From: UBA1205 sp045598105
GTDB lineage: Bacteria; Bacteroidota; Bacteroidia; Bacteroidales; WCHB1-69
DNA: 64,000 nt
Reading direction: 5' to 3'
Assembly (NCBI GenBank): GCA_045598105.1
Contig: JAZLLK010000028.1
Coordinates: forward strand, 6,955 to 70,954
In this document: piece after piece, positions 1-8,302 of the stretch
How the letters are laid out: each line of letters begins with the position of its first letter
Numbering within the stretch: position 1 is the first letter of the stretch
Made by a program: the position numbers and the translations under genes
The notes under the pieces: model-generated
Database searches by the model: none
What the model saw: only the letters and a program-made list of their open reading frames with translations
Told to the model about the DNA's origin: nothing

Positions 1-282
1 CCCTACAAAACACCCTACGGCACCTTCTATGCCAAAACAGAAATAGACGAAACCCTGCTGCGTAACATAGCCGACCTCACCGGAGGCAAATACTTTAGAG
101 CCCAAAACAAAGAACGCCTAAAAGCCGTATATAACGAAATAGACCAAATGGAAAAATCAAAAATAAGCGAAACCCGCTTCACCAACAAAAGTGAAGAATT
201 CTTCCCATTCCTGCTGGCCGCCCTGCTGCTGTTTGTATTAGAAATAATACTCTCCCACACCATATGGAAAGTACAACCTTAA
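1..282 (+). CDS. VWA-domain membrane protein, BatA-like (3' end only)
   Basis: An open frame runs in from the left edge and stops at 280-282, so only the last 93 codons are present. The visible part reads as the end of a von Willebrand factor A domain (LLRNIADLTGGKYFRAQN, where such proteins compare results with a tolerance set), then a charged linker and one membrane segment (FFPFLLAALLLFVLEIIL) with a short tail. This matches the C-terminal anchor of the Bacteroides aerotolerance (Bat) VWA proteins. The product would sit in the inner membrane with its VWA domain in the periplasm. The stop lies upstream of the preferred cinA start (303). BatA and BatB cannot be told apart from the tail alone. 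Confidence 0.6.
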   Translation, partial: PYKTPYGTFYAKTEIDETLLRNIADLTGGKYFRAQNKERLKAVYNEIDQMEKSKISETRFTNKSEEFFPFLLAALLLFVLEIILSHTIWKVQP

Positions 283-302
283 AAAAAAACATACATATAC
301 TC

Positions 303-1562
303 ATGACAGAACAAAAATTGGTAACCGCTTCCATCATCAATATAGGCGATGAACTTCTTATAGGCCAAATAGTAAATACCAATGCCAACGCTATAGCCCA
401 AATGTTCAACCAACTGGGCATTAAAATAACCGAAATACTCGTTATAGCCGATGAACAGCAAGCCATAGAACAGGCCTTTGAACAACAACTGAACCGTAAC
501 GACATAGTATTTGTTACCGGCGGACTGGGTACCACCAATGACGATGTAACCAAAAAATGCATTTGCCACTACTATAACACCTCTCTTGTAGAAAATGCCG
601 ACGTAAAACAACATGTGCAAAACATACGCCGCAGCCGCGGCCTACTCATTCCCGACAGCGTACTCACCCAGGCCATGGTACCAAAAATATGCCAAATAAT
701 ACATAACCCCGTAGGTACCGCCCCCGGCATGTGGATATATAAAGATAACAAAGTACTCATATCCACCCCCGGCGTACCCGGCGAACTGCAGGCCATGCTG
801 AACGAAATAAGCACCCGCCTGCAACACACCTTTCAACCTTGGCATAAAATAGATAAACATGTAAAAACCGGCGGCATATCCGAATCTGGACTCTCCGACA
901 TGCTACAGGAATATGAACACTCCCTGCCTCCCTATATATCACTGGCATACCTGCCCAAATACGGCATCATTAATCTCCGCCTTTCGGGCCGCCATGCCAA
1001 TAAAGCCCTGCTTGAACAACAAATGGACCACTACTTCCAACAACTGCAACATATAGCCAAAGACTATATATTCTACCTTGATGACAAGGAAATGGCCCAA
1101 ATAGTAGGTCTTGCCCTTAAAGAACAAGGCAAAACCATGGCTACCGCCGAAAGCTGTACCGGCGGACTCCTCGCAGCACAAATCACCTCCTACCCCGGCA
1201 GTTCCGCCTATTTTAAAGGCAGCGTGGTGGCCTACAGCAACGAAATAAAACAAAATATACTCCACGTGCCCGCACTCACCCTTACTACTCAAGGCGCCGT
1301 AAGCGAAGATACAGTGAAATACATGGCCCGTAACCTGCTCTCACTATATAATACCGACTACTCCGTGGCCGTGAGCGGCATAGCCGGCCCCGACGGAGGT
1401 ACACCCGATAAACCCGTAGGCACCGTATGGATAGCGGTAGCAAACCATGATACATGCATAGCCTCATGCCACCAACTGGGATTTGGCCGCCAAAGAGTAA
1501 TAGACCGTACATGCCAACTGGCACTGCTTATGCTATATCAACTTATACTACAATCCAAATAA
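303..1562 (+). CDS. cinA: CinA family protein, nicotinamide-nucleotide amidohydrolase
   Basis: A two-domain protein of 419 residues. The N-terminal half is the MoCF/MoeA-like domain (IINIGDELLIGQIVNTN, FVTGGLGTTNDDVT). The C-terminal half is the PncC domain, with the conserved TAESCTGGLLA block and VSGIAGPDGGTPDKPVGTVW. PncC-type domains deamidate nicotinamide mononucleotide in pyridine nucleotide salvage, and the N-terminal domain of some family members has ADP-ribose pyrophosphatase activity. An ATG at 264 lies inside the preceding gene. The ATG at 303 gives the family-like N terminus and is preferred. The next gene starts ten bases after the stop, so the two are probably co-transcribed. 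Confidence 0.93.
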   Translation: MTEQKLVTASIINIGDELLIGQIVNTNANAIAQMFNQLGIKITEILVIADEQQAIEQAFEQQLNRNDIVFVTGGLGTTNDDVTKKCICHYYNTSLVENADVKQHVQNIRRSRGLLIPDSVLTQAMVPKICQIIHNPVGTAPGMWIYKDNKVLISTPGVPGELQAMLNEISTRLQHTFQPWHKIDKHVKTGGISESGLSDMLQEYEHSLPPYISLAYLPKYGIINLRLSGRHANKALLEQQMDHYFQQLQHIAKDYIFYLDDKEMAQIVGLALKEQGKTMATAESCTGGLLAAQITSYPGSSAYFKGSVVAYSNEIKQNILHVPALTLTTQGAVSEDTVKYMARNLLSLYNTDYSVAVSGIAGPDGGTPDKPVGTVWIAVANHDTCIASCHQLGFGRQRVIDRTCQLALLMLYQLILQSK

Positions 1563-1572
1563 CACCTCACTT

Positions 1573-2193
1573 ATGTTCAACAACGAATACCTCACCATCA
1601 ACGGCCCCGCACAAGGCTTGTACAAAGATAAAGGAAGCCGTTTCATAGGCATGGCCTTCCGCGTGCACAATGAAGAAGAGGTAAAGAACATAATAACCGA
1701 CATTAAAAAAAAATATTACGACGCCTCCCACCATTGCTACGCCTACTATATAGGCCACTACGGCACACCCGCTACCCGCAGCAATGACGATGGCGAACCC
1801 TCCGGCACAGCAGGAAAACCTATAATGGGACAAATACTGTCACACGACTTGAAAGATGTACTCATAGTAGTTGTACGCTACTTCGGCGGTATTAAATTGG
1901 GCGTGAGCGGACTCATAGCCGCCTACAAAACTTGCGCCGAAAATACCCTGCTCAATAGTAAAATCATAAGCGTTCCCATAGAACATGTATATAGCTTGTG
2001 TAGCCCCTACAACTGCCTGAACGACATAATGACCATACTCAAACGCATAAATGCCAAAATATACCATACACAATATGAAAATGAACAGGTAAACATAGAA
2101 TTTTCCGTATCTGTCTCTACCTCAAATCATATAGATGAATATTTTGAAAAATTATACCAACTGCCACCCTTAAAACATATAAAAGTACTATAA
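1573..2193 (+). CDS. IMPACT/YigZ family protein
   Basis: 206 residues with the two-part layout of the YigZ/IMPACT family (UPF0029). The N-terminal domain carries KGSRFIGMAFRV, the SNDDGEPSGTAGKPI block and VVVRYFGGIKLGVSGLI, which are the family signature. The C-terminal ferredoxin-like domain starts near residue 135. Bacterial members are uncharacterised proteins thought to act near translation, by analogy with eukaryotic IMPACT, a GCN1-binding regulator. No enzymatic role is established. The gene follows cinA closely in the same direction. Confidence 0.93.
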   Translation: MFNNEYLTINGPAQGLYKDKGSRFIGMAFRVHNEEEVKNIITDIKKKYYDASHHCYAYYIGHYGTPATRSNDDGEPSGTAGKPIMGQILSHDLKDVLIVVVRYFGGIKLGVSGLIAAYKTCAENTLLNSKIISVPIEHVYSLCSPYNCLNDIMTILKRINAKIYHTQYENEQVNIEFSVSVSTSNHIDEYFEKLYQLPPLKHIKVL

Positions 2194-2269
2194 TTTTTTT
2201 CTATTAATTTTTAACCTTTATCACTTTCCGTTGTCTACATTATATATTCACTTAAAATAAAATAACAAA

Positions 2270-2758
2270 ATGAAAAAATCAGTTCTATTAGCAGCAGCCT
2301 TGTGCTTTACCATGATAGCTTGCAACAATCAAAATGAAAACGCCACCGCCGAACAGGCACAACCTTCCGAAGAACAGGTACAACACCACTGCAGTAAAGG
2401 TCACCACAAATGCTGTGGTATGAGTGAAGAACAAAAAGCCGAATGCCAGGCTCTAAAAGAGCAAATGGAAAATTGGGAAAACCTGAGCGATGACGCTAAA
2501 AAAGAATTAGTAAACACTATGAAAGCCCGCATAGACGCTAAAGAAGCCGAAATGCAAGCTAAAAAAACTGAAATGGAAGCCAAAAAAGCTGAAATGGAAG
2601 CCCAATGGGCTAATTGGGACAACCTTACCCTTGATGAACAAAAAGCATTGTTAGATGCTAAAAGAGAATGCATGCATCGCCATGGTCACCATGGTCCTCA
2701 ACCTCAACACTGCGGCCACCATGCTGAAGGCGAATGCCAACACCATTGCCAAAATTAA
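2270..2758 (+). CDS. His/Cys-rich lipoprotein, possible periplasmic metal binder
   Basis: 162 residues. A signal peptide ends in the lipobox IAC at residues 16-18, so the mature protein should be lipid-anchored. Next come a Glu/Gln-rich stretch, a Cys/His cluster (HHCSKGHHKCCGM), a long charged helix with near repeats of KKxEMEA, and a C-terminal tail dense in His and Cys (CMHRHGHHG, HCGHHAEGE). The His/Cys clusters at both ends of a coiled coil suggest metal binding, perhaps like small periplasmic metal sensors or chaperones of the CpxP/CnrX type, but no family is recognised. The neighbours on the other strand are iron and cation transport genes. A strong terminator follows. Confidence 0.75.
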   Translation: MKKSVLLAAALCFTMIACNNQNENATAEQAQPSEEQVQHHCSKGHHKCCGMSEEQKAECQALKEQMENWENLSDDAKKELVNTMKARIDAKEAEMQAKKTEMEAKKAEMEAQWANWDNLTLDEQKALLDAKRECMHRHGHHGPQPQHCGHHAEGECQHHCQN

Positions 2759-2853
2759 AACCAACAAATAATACGTAAAATCCAACTCCAACAAATTGGA
2801 ATCGTGTGCATAATATTGCACACAAAAAAAACTAAAAAAACATAAAACTATTT

Positions 2854-2892
2854 AAGTTCCGTCTTCTTACGCTGTGGCGGAACTTTTTTTTT
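2854..2892 (+). terminator. Rho-independent terminator of the His/Cys-rich lipoprotein gene
   Basis: An 8-bp perfect stem (AAGTTCCG at 2854-2861 with CGGAACTT at 2878-2885) encloses a 16-base loop and runs into a T tract. It lies about 95 bases after the lipoprotein stop. The bases between hold two smaller hairpins (2782-2800 and 2804-2823) of unknown role. Confidence 0.75.
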
Positions 2893-2996
2893 ACTCACAC
2901 CTCCAGCCACTTAAATAGTATGGTACATAAAAAAATATACAAACTGATAAATAAACTGCAACTAATACTATGAGCCGGACGGCATTTTTCCCTCAT

Positions 2997-3574
2997 TTAA
3001 CATGGCGTTCCCCCACGCTCCAATTTTACTATCTTACTCACTCTCCTTTGCGGCACACGCCTCATACATAGCCTATATTTCCGCATAACATGGCTTATGC
3101 CGACTTGAGCCAACTCATGCTTAATATCCGCCTTCACCGCCTGCATGTACCACATATCGGTAACCGCCACATACGCCGTAAAAGCCGTATGCGTAGTGCT
3201 CAACGCACACACATGTGTAATGATAATCTTTCACCCTGTCATTATGCCTTATTGCCCTGTCTATGGCATCATAGTCTATATGCCTCGGCACACCGTCCAG
3301 CGATAATCGCACACTATCACGCAATAACTTCCGTGCGGATATAATAATTACTGTCGCCACTGCCATAGCTATAATGGCATCGGTAATATACCATTGCGTA
3401 TAGTATAATATATTATCACACCCGATATCACTATCCCCACTGCAGCTACCCTCACTATCATGGGCACTTCCACAGGCACCGGCACATACAGTACGTTAAG
3501 CACTATGCCTGCTACCACTGCCCCGTAAGGGTTATATTATCCATATTATGATTATAATGGTGATGATGTGCCAT
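2997..3574 (-). pseudogene. Decayed CDF-family cation efflux gene (CzcD/ZitB-like)
   Basis: Read on the minus strand, fragments in different frames reconstruct a cation diffusion facilitator. A His-rich start (MAHHHHYNHN at 3574) runs into a stop. A frame with VEVPMIVRVAAVGIVISGVI follows. Another frame has WYITDAIIAMAVATVII and ISARKLLRDSVRLSLDGVP. A last frame has CALSTTHTAFTAYVAV and ADIKHELAQVGISHV. These match the order of the last membrane helices and the cytoplasmic domain of CzcD-type zinc/cobalt exporters. Most of the first four helices are missing, and there are at least three frameshifts, one near a TG repeat at about 3205. The remnant follows feoAB and its small companion on the same strand. 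Sequencing error cannot explain the large internal deletion. Confidence 0.75.
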
Positions 3575-3740
3575 GCCTATTTTCTTTTTTCTCATCAGCA
3601 TGATGATAGGGACAAGTATTACAATATTTGTTGCTGCAGCCGCTGCACATATTATGCTTACCACTGCTAACCCACATTTTTATCGCAGCGGCTGCAGCAA
3701 CCAGCACCAATACCAATATTATAACACTTTGTATATTCAT
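3552..3740 (-). CDS. FeoB-associated Cys-rich membrane protein
   Basis: 62 residues: one N-terminal membrane helix (VIILVLVLVAAAAAIKMWV), then a short cytoplasmic tail with CSGCSNKYCNTC. That is four closely spaced cysteines, followed by HH and a basic tail. This is the layout of the small FeoB-associated Cys-rich proteins encoded next to feoB in many anaerobes, proposed to help Fe(II) transfer. It starts ten bases after the feoAB stop and is surely co-transcribed. Its last codons overlap the start of the decayed CDF gene. Confidence 0.85.
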   Translation of the reverse strand: MNIQSVIILVLVLVAAAAAIKMWVSSGKHNMCSGCSNKYCNTCPYHHADEKKENRHGTSSPL

Positions 3741-3750
3741 AAGTTCATAA

Positions 3751-6108
3751 CTATATTACTGCACTTACCACCATATATACCAGCCAAGCCATAATCCACG
3801 CCAGCATACACTGAAATACTACTACATACCAGGCCCACTTGTGTCCCAATTCCCTACGTATGGCAGCTATAGTAGCCACACAAGGTGTATATAATAAACT
3901 AAATACCAACATAGATGCGGCTGATGCCGTGGTAAGCAATGCACGCACATTCAGCATTTGCATAGTTGCTACCACACTCTCTTTACGTAAAGCTCCCGAT
4001 ATTAAAGATGTTACTACCTTCCAGTCGGCTAAATCCATAGGCTGAAATATAGGTGCAATAAACCCCGATACCTGAGCCAACATACTTTCCGCACTATTTT
4101 CCACCATTACAAATTTAAAATTAAAACTTTGTAAAATCCATATTACCAGCGTTGCCACAAATATAATAGTAAACGCATTCAGGCAAAAGTCTTTGGTTTT
4201 ATCCCATAACAAATGACAAGTGTTCTTCAATCCCGGCATTCTATATGCCGGCAATTCCATTACAAATGGGGCCACATCACGTGTAGTACTTATCAGTTTC
4301 ATACATAAAGCTACTATTACTCCCATTAACAAACTGAATATATACAAACCTATAGACACCAAAGCCCCATGATTGGGGAAAAATGCACTTATAAAAAAGG
4401 CAAATATAGGTATTTTAGCCGAACAATTCATAAAAGGTATAAGCAATATAGTTTTGAGCCTGTCTTTTGCCGAAGGCAGAGTACGGGTAGCCATTACAGC
4501 AGGCACCGAACAGCCAAATCCTATAAGTAAAGGCACTATGCTTCGACCCGAAAGACCTAACTTACGCAATAGTTTATCGGTAACAAAGGCTATACGAGCC
4601 ATATAGCCGCTATCTTCTATAAGGCTGAGAAAGAAAAAAAGCAATATTATTATGGGAACAAAACTGAGCACACTGCCCACTCCGCCAAATATGGCATCAG
4701 TTACCAGCGATATTACTGACGGATTCACCTCTGCCCGCCTCATGCTATTTTCACACACTTCCGCCAAATCGTTAACACATTTATCTAACAATTGCTGCAA
4801 TGGCATACCCAATACATCTATACTCAACCATATTACCATACATATCACCATTATAAATATTGGTATGGCAGTCCATTTACCGGTAAGTATCTCATCTAAC
4901 TTATGGCTACGCTGCGTTTCCACACTCTCCTTAGGCTCATATACGGTGTGAGCACACAAGCGGCGTATGAATCCGTACCGCATATCGGCCATGGCAGCAG
5001 AGCGGTCCATGCCACGTTCTTCCTCCATTTGACACAGTATGTGCTCTAATGTTTCCTCTTCATTTTTACTCAGTTTCAACACTTTGAGTGTATCCGCATC
5101 ACCTTCGGCAAGCTTGCCTGCGGCAAAACGAATGGGCAAACCCGCATTTTCGGCATGGTCTTCTATAAGATGCATTATGCTGTGCAAACAACGATGCACA
5201 CTGCCTCCTTCATCATCTTTAGAGCAAAAATCCTGCCGTAACGGCCGCTCCTGATATTTGGCCACATGCATAGCATGCTCTATCAGCTCCCGCACACCCT
5301 CATTGTTTATTGCCGATATAGGTACCACAGGTATGCCTAATATTTTCTCCATTTCGTTTACATGTATGTTGCCGGCATTGTGCCGCACCTCATCCATCAT
5401 ATTCAGTGCCAACACCATGGGCACATTCAGCTCCATCAGCTGCATGGTAAGGTACAGCTGTCTCTCTATATTACCTGCATCCACTACATTGATTATAGCC
5501 TTAGGCCTGTTGTTTATAATATAATCCCTGGTAATATGCTCCTGCTGAGTATAGGGTAATAATGAATATATACCGGGTAAATCGGTAACCGTTGCATGGT
5601 CATACCCTTTTATGGCATGCTCCACGGCTTCCACCGTTACTCCCGGAGAATTTCCCACATGCTGATTGTCACCGGTAAGATAATTAAACAGGGTGGTTTT
5701 ACCACAATTTTGCTGCCCTACCAGCGATATAGTTATAGAAGTGTCCTTAGGCAAAGGGTTTTCATCTTTTCTGGAGTGGTATTTACCTTCCTCTCCTAAG
5801 CCCGGGTGCGAATTATGCTCATGTAATGTAACATTATATGCAGCATTATCTTCCACATCGGCTACATATATATCTGCCTTTTTATCGGCAAGTGTTACCT
5901 CTATATGCTCTGCCTCCTGCAAACGAAGCAACAAGGTGTACCCCTGAACACTCAATTCCATAGGATCCCCCATGGGAGCATACTTCAACAAGGTGATGTC
6001 GGCACCGGGAATTACTCCCATATCCAAAAAATGCTGGCGTAGCGAACTTTCTCCTCCTACCGACTGTATTATGGCCGTTTGACCCGGCATTAAATCTTTT
6101 AACTTCAT
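3751..6108 (-). CDS. feoB: FeoA-FeoB fusion, ferrous iron transporter
   Basis: 785 residues. Residues 1-75 form a FeoA SH3-like domain (LKDLMPGQTAIIQSVGG). A linker leads to the FeoB G domain with the P-loop GQQNCGKTTLFN at 131-142, the G3 motif DLPGIYSL and the G4-like ALNMMDE. The rest is the FeoB membrane part with GSVLSFVPIIILLFFFLSL and the conserved IGFGCSVPAVMATRTL. FeoB moves Fe(II) across the inner membrane using nucleotide hydrolysis, and FeoA is an accessory. The fused form is common in Bacteroidota. A porin gene lies 21 bases upstream and the Cys-rich peptide downstream, forming one likely iron-uptake operon. Confidence 0.95.
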   Translation of the reverse strand: MKLKDLMPGQTAIIQSVGGESSLRQHFLDMGVIPGADITLLKYAPMGDPMELSVQGYTLLLRLQEAEHIEVTLADKKADIYVADVEDNAAYNVTLHEHNSHPGLGEEGKYHSRKDENPLPKDTSITISLVGQQNCGKTTLFNYLTGDNQHVGNSPGVTVEAVEHAIKGYDHATVTDLPGIYSLLPYTQQEHITRDYIINNRPKAIINVVDAGNIERQLYLTMQLMELNVPMVLALNMMDEVRHNAGNIHVNEMEKILGIPVVPISAINNEGVRELIEHAMHVAKYQERPLRQDFCSKDDEGGSVHRCLHSIMHLIEDHAENAGLPIRFAAGKLAEGDADTLKVLKLSKNEEETLEHILCQMEEERGMDRSAAMADMRYGFIRRLCAHTVYEPKESVETQRSHKLDEILTGKWTAIPIFIMVICMVIWLSIDVLGMPLQQLLDKCVNDLAEVCENSMRRAEVNPSVISLVTDAIFGGVGSVLSFVPIIILLFFFLSLIEDSGYMARIAFVTDKLLRKLGLSGRSIVPLLIGFGCSVPAVMATRTLPSAKDRLKTILLIPFMNCSAKIPIFAFFISAFFPNHGALVSIGLYIFSLLMGVIVALCMKLISTTRDVAPFVMELPAYRMPGLKNTCHLLWDKTKDFCLNAFTIIFVATLVIWILQSFNFKFVMVENSAESMLAQVSGFIAPIFQPMDLADWKVVTSLISGALRKESVVATMQMLNVRALLTTASAASMLVFSLLYTPCVATIAAIRRELGHKWAWYVVVFQCMLAWIMAWLVYMVVSAVI

Positions 6109-6129
6109 ATATTGTATCAGTACGTTATT

Positions 6130-7239
6130 CTAAAATTCTATACCCGCCCGCAACACCATATATAAAGCATTGTCCACATATTGATACGCACTTGACGGAT
6201 GCATTATATATTGTATATCAGGTTGTAAATATATATGTTCATTTATATCATATCTATAGGTTAACTCCACCACGGTTTCACGTCGGTAATCATCATTCAG
6301 CCAGGCCATGGTAGCACCTACGCCTAATATATCATGGCCGCAAGCCGAAAATACACCTTTAAAATGCAAGCCCATACTCACATCCACATAGTTCTCCGAC
6401 ATTTTTTTTGGTGAATAAGCAGCCATAACAAATACCGACATATCCCGCTCCCCTCTTTTCCAAAAATGCTGCTCCCCACACACATGCACTTCATAATTTT
6501 GCATAGCCGTATGATAGGCCACGCCTACTTTTACCACACCTTCCAGAGAATCATGTATATATGCATTAAAGGTAAACTCCGTAGCCAATACTCCGCCTTT
6601 TTGCGGTGTAAACCGCCAACGTATATTATAGGGATTATCCTCAAAATCCAAAGGAGTATCGTAAGTTCCTAACTGCCAGCTTACATAACGACTCATATTC
6701 CAATTCACATTCAAGCCCCACGAAGTAAGAGGAAATATGGGCACACCAAAATTAGCCGACAACACACTATTAATACCAAAGGAACTGTTCAAAAACAAGC
6801 CTGCATGGTCAGAATAAGCATACATGGCATTAAAATCATGTATTCCTGCGGTAATAGTAACCTTACCCAGCGTTTGGCTATAATACAACTCCTGCATAAA
6901 AGCATGATTACCTGCCTCTATATTATCAGCTATGAGCACATCCCCTAACCACTGCTCCGACGGGCACACCCCATGAGTGGTGCCTCCGCTTAGCGTAATA
7001 CTGCCGCCCTTCCACCAACCGGCCTTTTCCATATTGAAACTCACACCTATGCTGCCATAACCCAAATATCCGAACCCGGATTGCTTTCCGCCTATTCCTC
7101 CTGCTATATCCCCTTTATACACAGCCATAAAATCCCAGGGACTCTCCTTTTTGTTCTGTGCCTGTACCAAGCTAAACATATTCCCTGCCGACAGCAAAAA
7201 TATTATGAAAGTAAACAAATATATGTATTTATTCTTCAT
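6130..7239 (-). CDS. OprB-like outer membrane porin
   Basis: 369 residues with a signal peptide ending near VQAQ, then alternating strands and Gly-rich turns typical of an outer membrane barrel, and a C-terminal aromatic residue (GIEF). The blocks SFGINSVLSANFGVPIFPLT and YRYDINEHIYLQPDIQYIMHP resemble carbohydrate-selective OprB porins, whose C-terminal half carries a very similar LQPDVQYI motif. It is the first gene of the feoAB operon, so it may admit an iron or organic-acid ligand rather than a sugar; that is inference. A -7 element lies about 30 bases upstream. Confidence 0.75.
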   Translation of the reverse strand: MKNKYIYLFTFIIFLLSAGNMFSLVQAQNKKESPWDFMAVYKGDIAGGIGGKQSGFGYLGYGSIGVSFNMEKAGWWKGGSITLSGGTTHGVCPSEQWLGDVLIADNIEAGNHAFMQELYYSQTLGKVTITAGIHDFNAMYAYSDHAGLFLNSSFGINSVLSANFGVPIFPLTSWGLNVNWNMSRYVSWQLGTYDTPLDFEDNPYNIRWRFTPQKGGVLATEFTFNAYIHDSLEGVVKVGVAYHTAMQNYEVHVCGEQHFWKRGERDMSVFVMAAYSPKKMSENYVDVSMGLHFKGVFSACGHDILGVGATMAWLNDDYRRETVVELTYRYDINEHIYLQPDIQYIMHPSSAYQYVDNALYMVLRAGIEF

Positions 7240-7268
7240 TTAATACGGGTTCATTCTTTATCTATATG

Positions 7269-7276
7269 CAAATATA
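7269..7276 (-). promoter_or_regulatory. -7 promoter element of the porin-feoAB operon
   Basis: TATATTTG on the minus strand matches the Bacteroidota -7 consensus TAnnTTTG. It ends 29 bases before the porin start codon. No convincing -33 TTTG is seen at the usual spacing. Confidence 0.55.
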
Positions 7277-7444
7277 CAACTAATTTTTCAAATTCACGTC
7301 TCCTTTGGTCATATTTTTTTCACGGTTTTTCATTCCCGCATATAGTAATTATTATGGCATATAATAATAAAAAAATGCTGACGGCAACAGCACATTCAGT
7401 ACCCCCTACCGGCAGCATATATTATATGTACTTGTACGTAAGCG

Positions 7445-8302
7445 TTATTTACCCATTCTTTTTTTCAGTATTTTGCCTATAATACGATATACCAGCACGG
7501 CGGCAACCACATCAGAGGATTTTTCAGCCTCATTGGGACACAATTCCACCACATCAAACCCCACTACATTCCTTTGTGCCACCAACATAGCAAGCAGCTT
7601 ATTCACCTGTCGCCATGTGAGTCCGCCGGGAAGCGGCGTGCCCGTAGAGGGGATAATGGAAGGGTCAAACCCATCTAAATCTATAGTAAGGTACACATTA
7701 GGACTTAAGCGGTCTATGGCAGCCTGCATCCACAAGTCGTCATCATGTATCTTGTGTGCATAGAATATGTTTTCAGGCACTATATATTCCTGCTCCTCTT
7801 CTGCCACCGAGCGTATTCCCACCTGCACCACGCGAGCATAAGCCTGCGCCCTTCGCATCACGCAGGCATGATTATATTTGCTTCCGTGATAATTCTCACG
7901 CAGGTCAGCATGCGCATCTATTTGCAGCACCGATAAATTGTCATAATACTCGGCAGTGGCCTGTATGGCACCACAGCTCACCGAATGCTCTCCTCCCAAC
8001 ACTCCCACCAGCTTGTGATCACGCAAATAGAGCCTGGTACGCTCACATACCGCCCGCACCATTTGCTGCGGTGTGGCCAACTCTATAATGGGCATAGCCG
8101 TGTGTATGCCCTGCCTGTATATAGATATATCCTCCTCCACATCATATAGTTCTATGCTGTCAGAAGCATCTATTAAAGCCTGAGGACCCTTGTCAGCCCC
8201 TTTTACAAAAGTGCTGGTACCATCATAAGGCACCGGCAACAATACTACAGCAGCACCCTCATACTCATTGTACTGCCTGTCCATGTCCAAAAAATATTCC
8301 AT
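7445..8302 (-). CDS. speB: Agmatinase / ureohydrolase family protein
   Basis: 285 residues. All manganese-binding motifs of the arginase/agmatinase fold are present: GGEHS, DAHADL, NHACV and DLDGFDP, followed by the TGTPLPGGL block. Agmatinase hydrolyses agmatine to putrescine and urea. Arginase or formiminoglutamase activity cannot be excluded, but the motif spelling fits SpeB. The start codon overlaps the pgi stop by one base, so translation is probably coupled. No arginine decarboxylase gene is in the window. NspC at 41 kb supplies a later polyamine step. Confidence 0.88.
   Translation of the reverse strand: MEYFLDMDRQYNEYEGAAVVLLPVPYDGTSTFVKGADKGPQALIDASDSIELYDVEEDISIYRQGIHTAMPIIELATPQQMVRAVCERTRLYLRDHKLVGVLGGEHSVSCGAIQATAEYYDNLSVLQIDAHADLRENYHGSKYNHACVMRRAQAYARVVQVGIRSVAEEEQEYIVPENIFYAHKIHDDDLWMQAAIDRLSPNVYLTIDLDGFDPSIIPSTGTPLPGGLTWRQVNKLLAMLVAQRNVVGFDVVELCPNEAEKSSDVVAAVLVYRIIGKILKKRMGK

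Noticed and set aside
2804..2823. 7-bp inverted repeat after the His/Cys-rich lipoprotein
   Set aside because: Followed by A, not T; probably part of the 3' untranslated region.
3090..3344. 84-residue frame on the plus strand
   Set aside because: Antisense to the CDF remnant; it has no start signal and no family.
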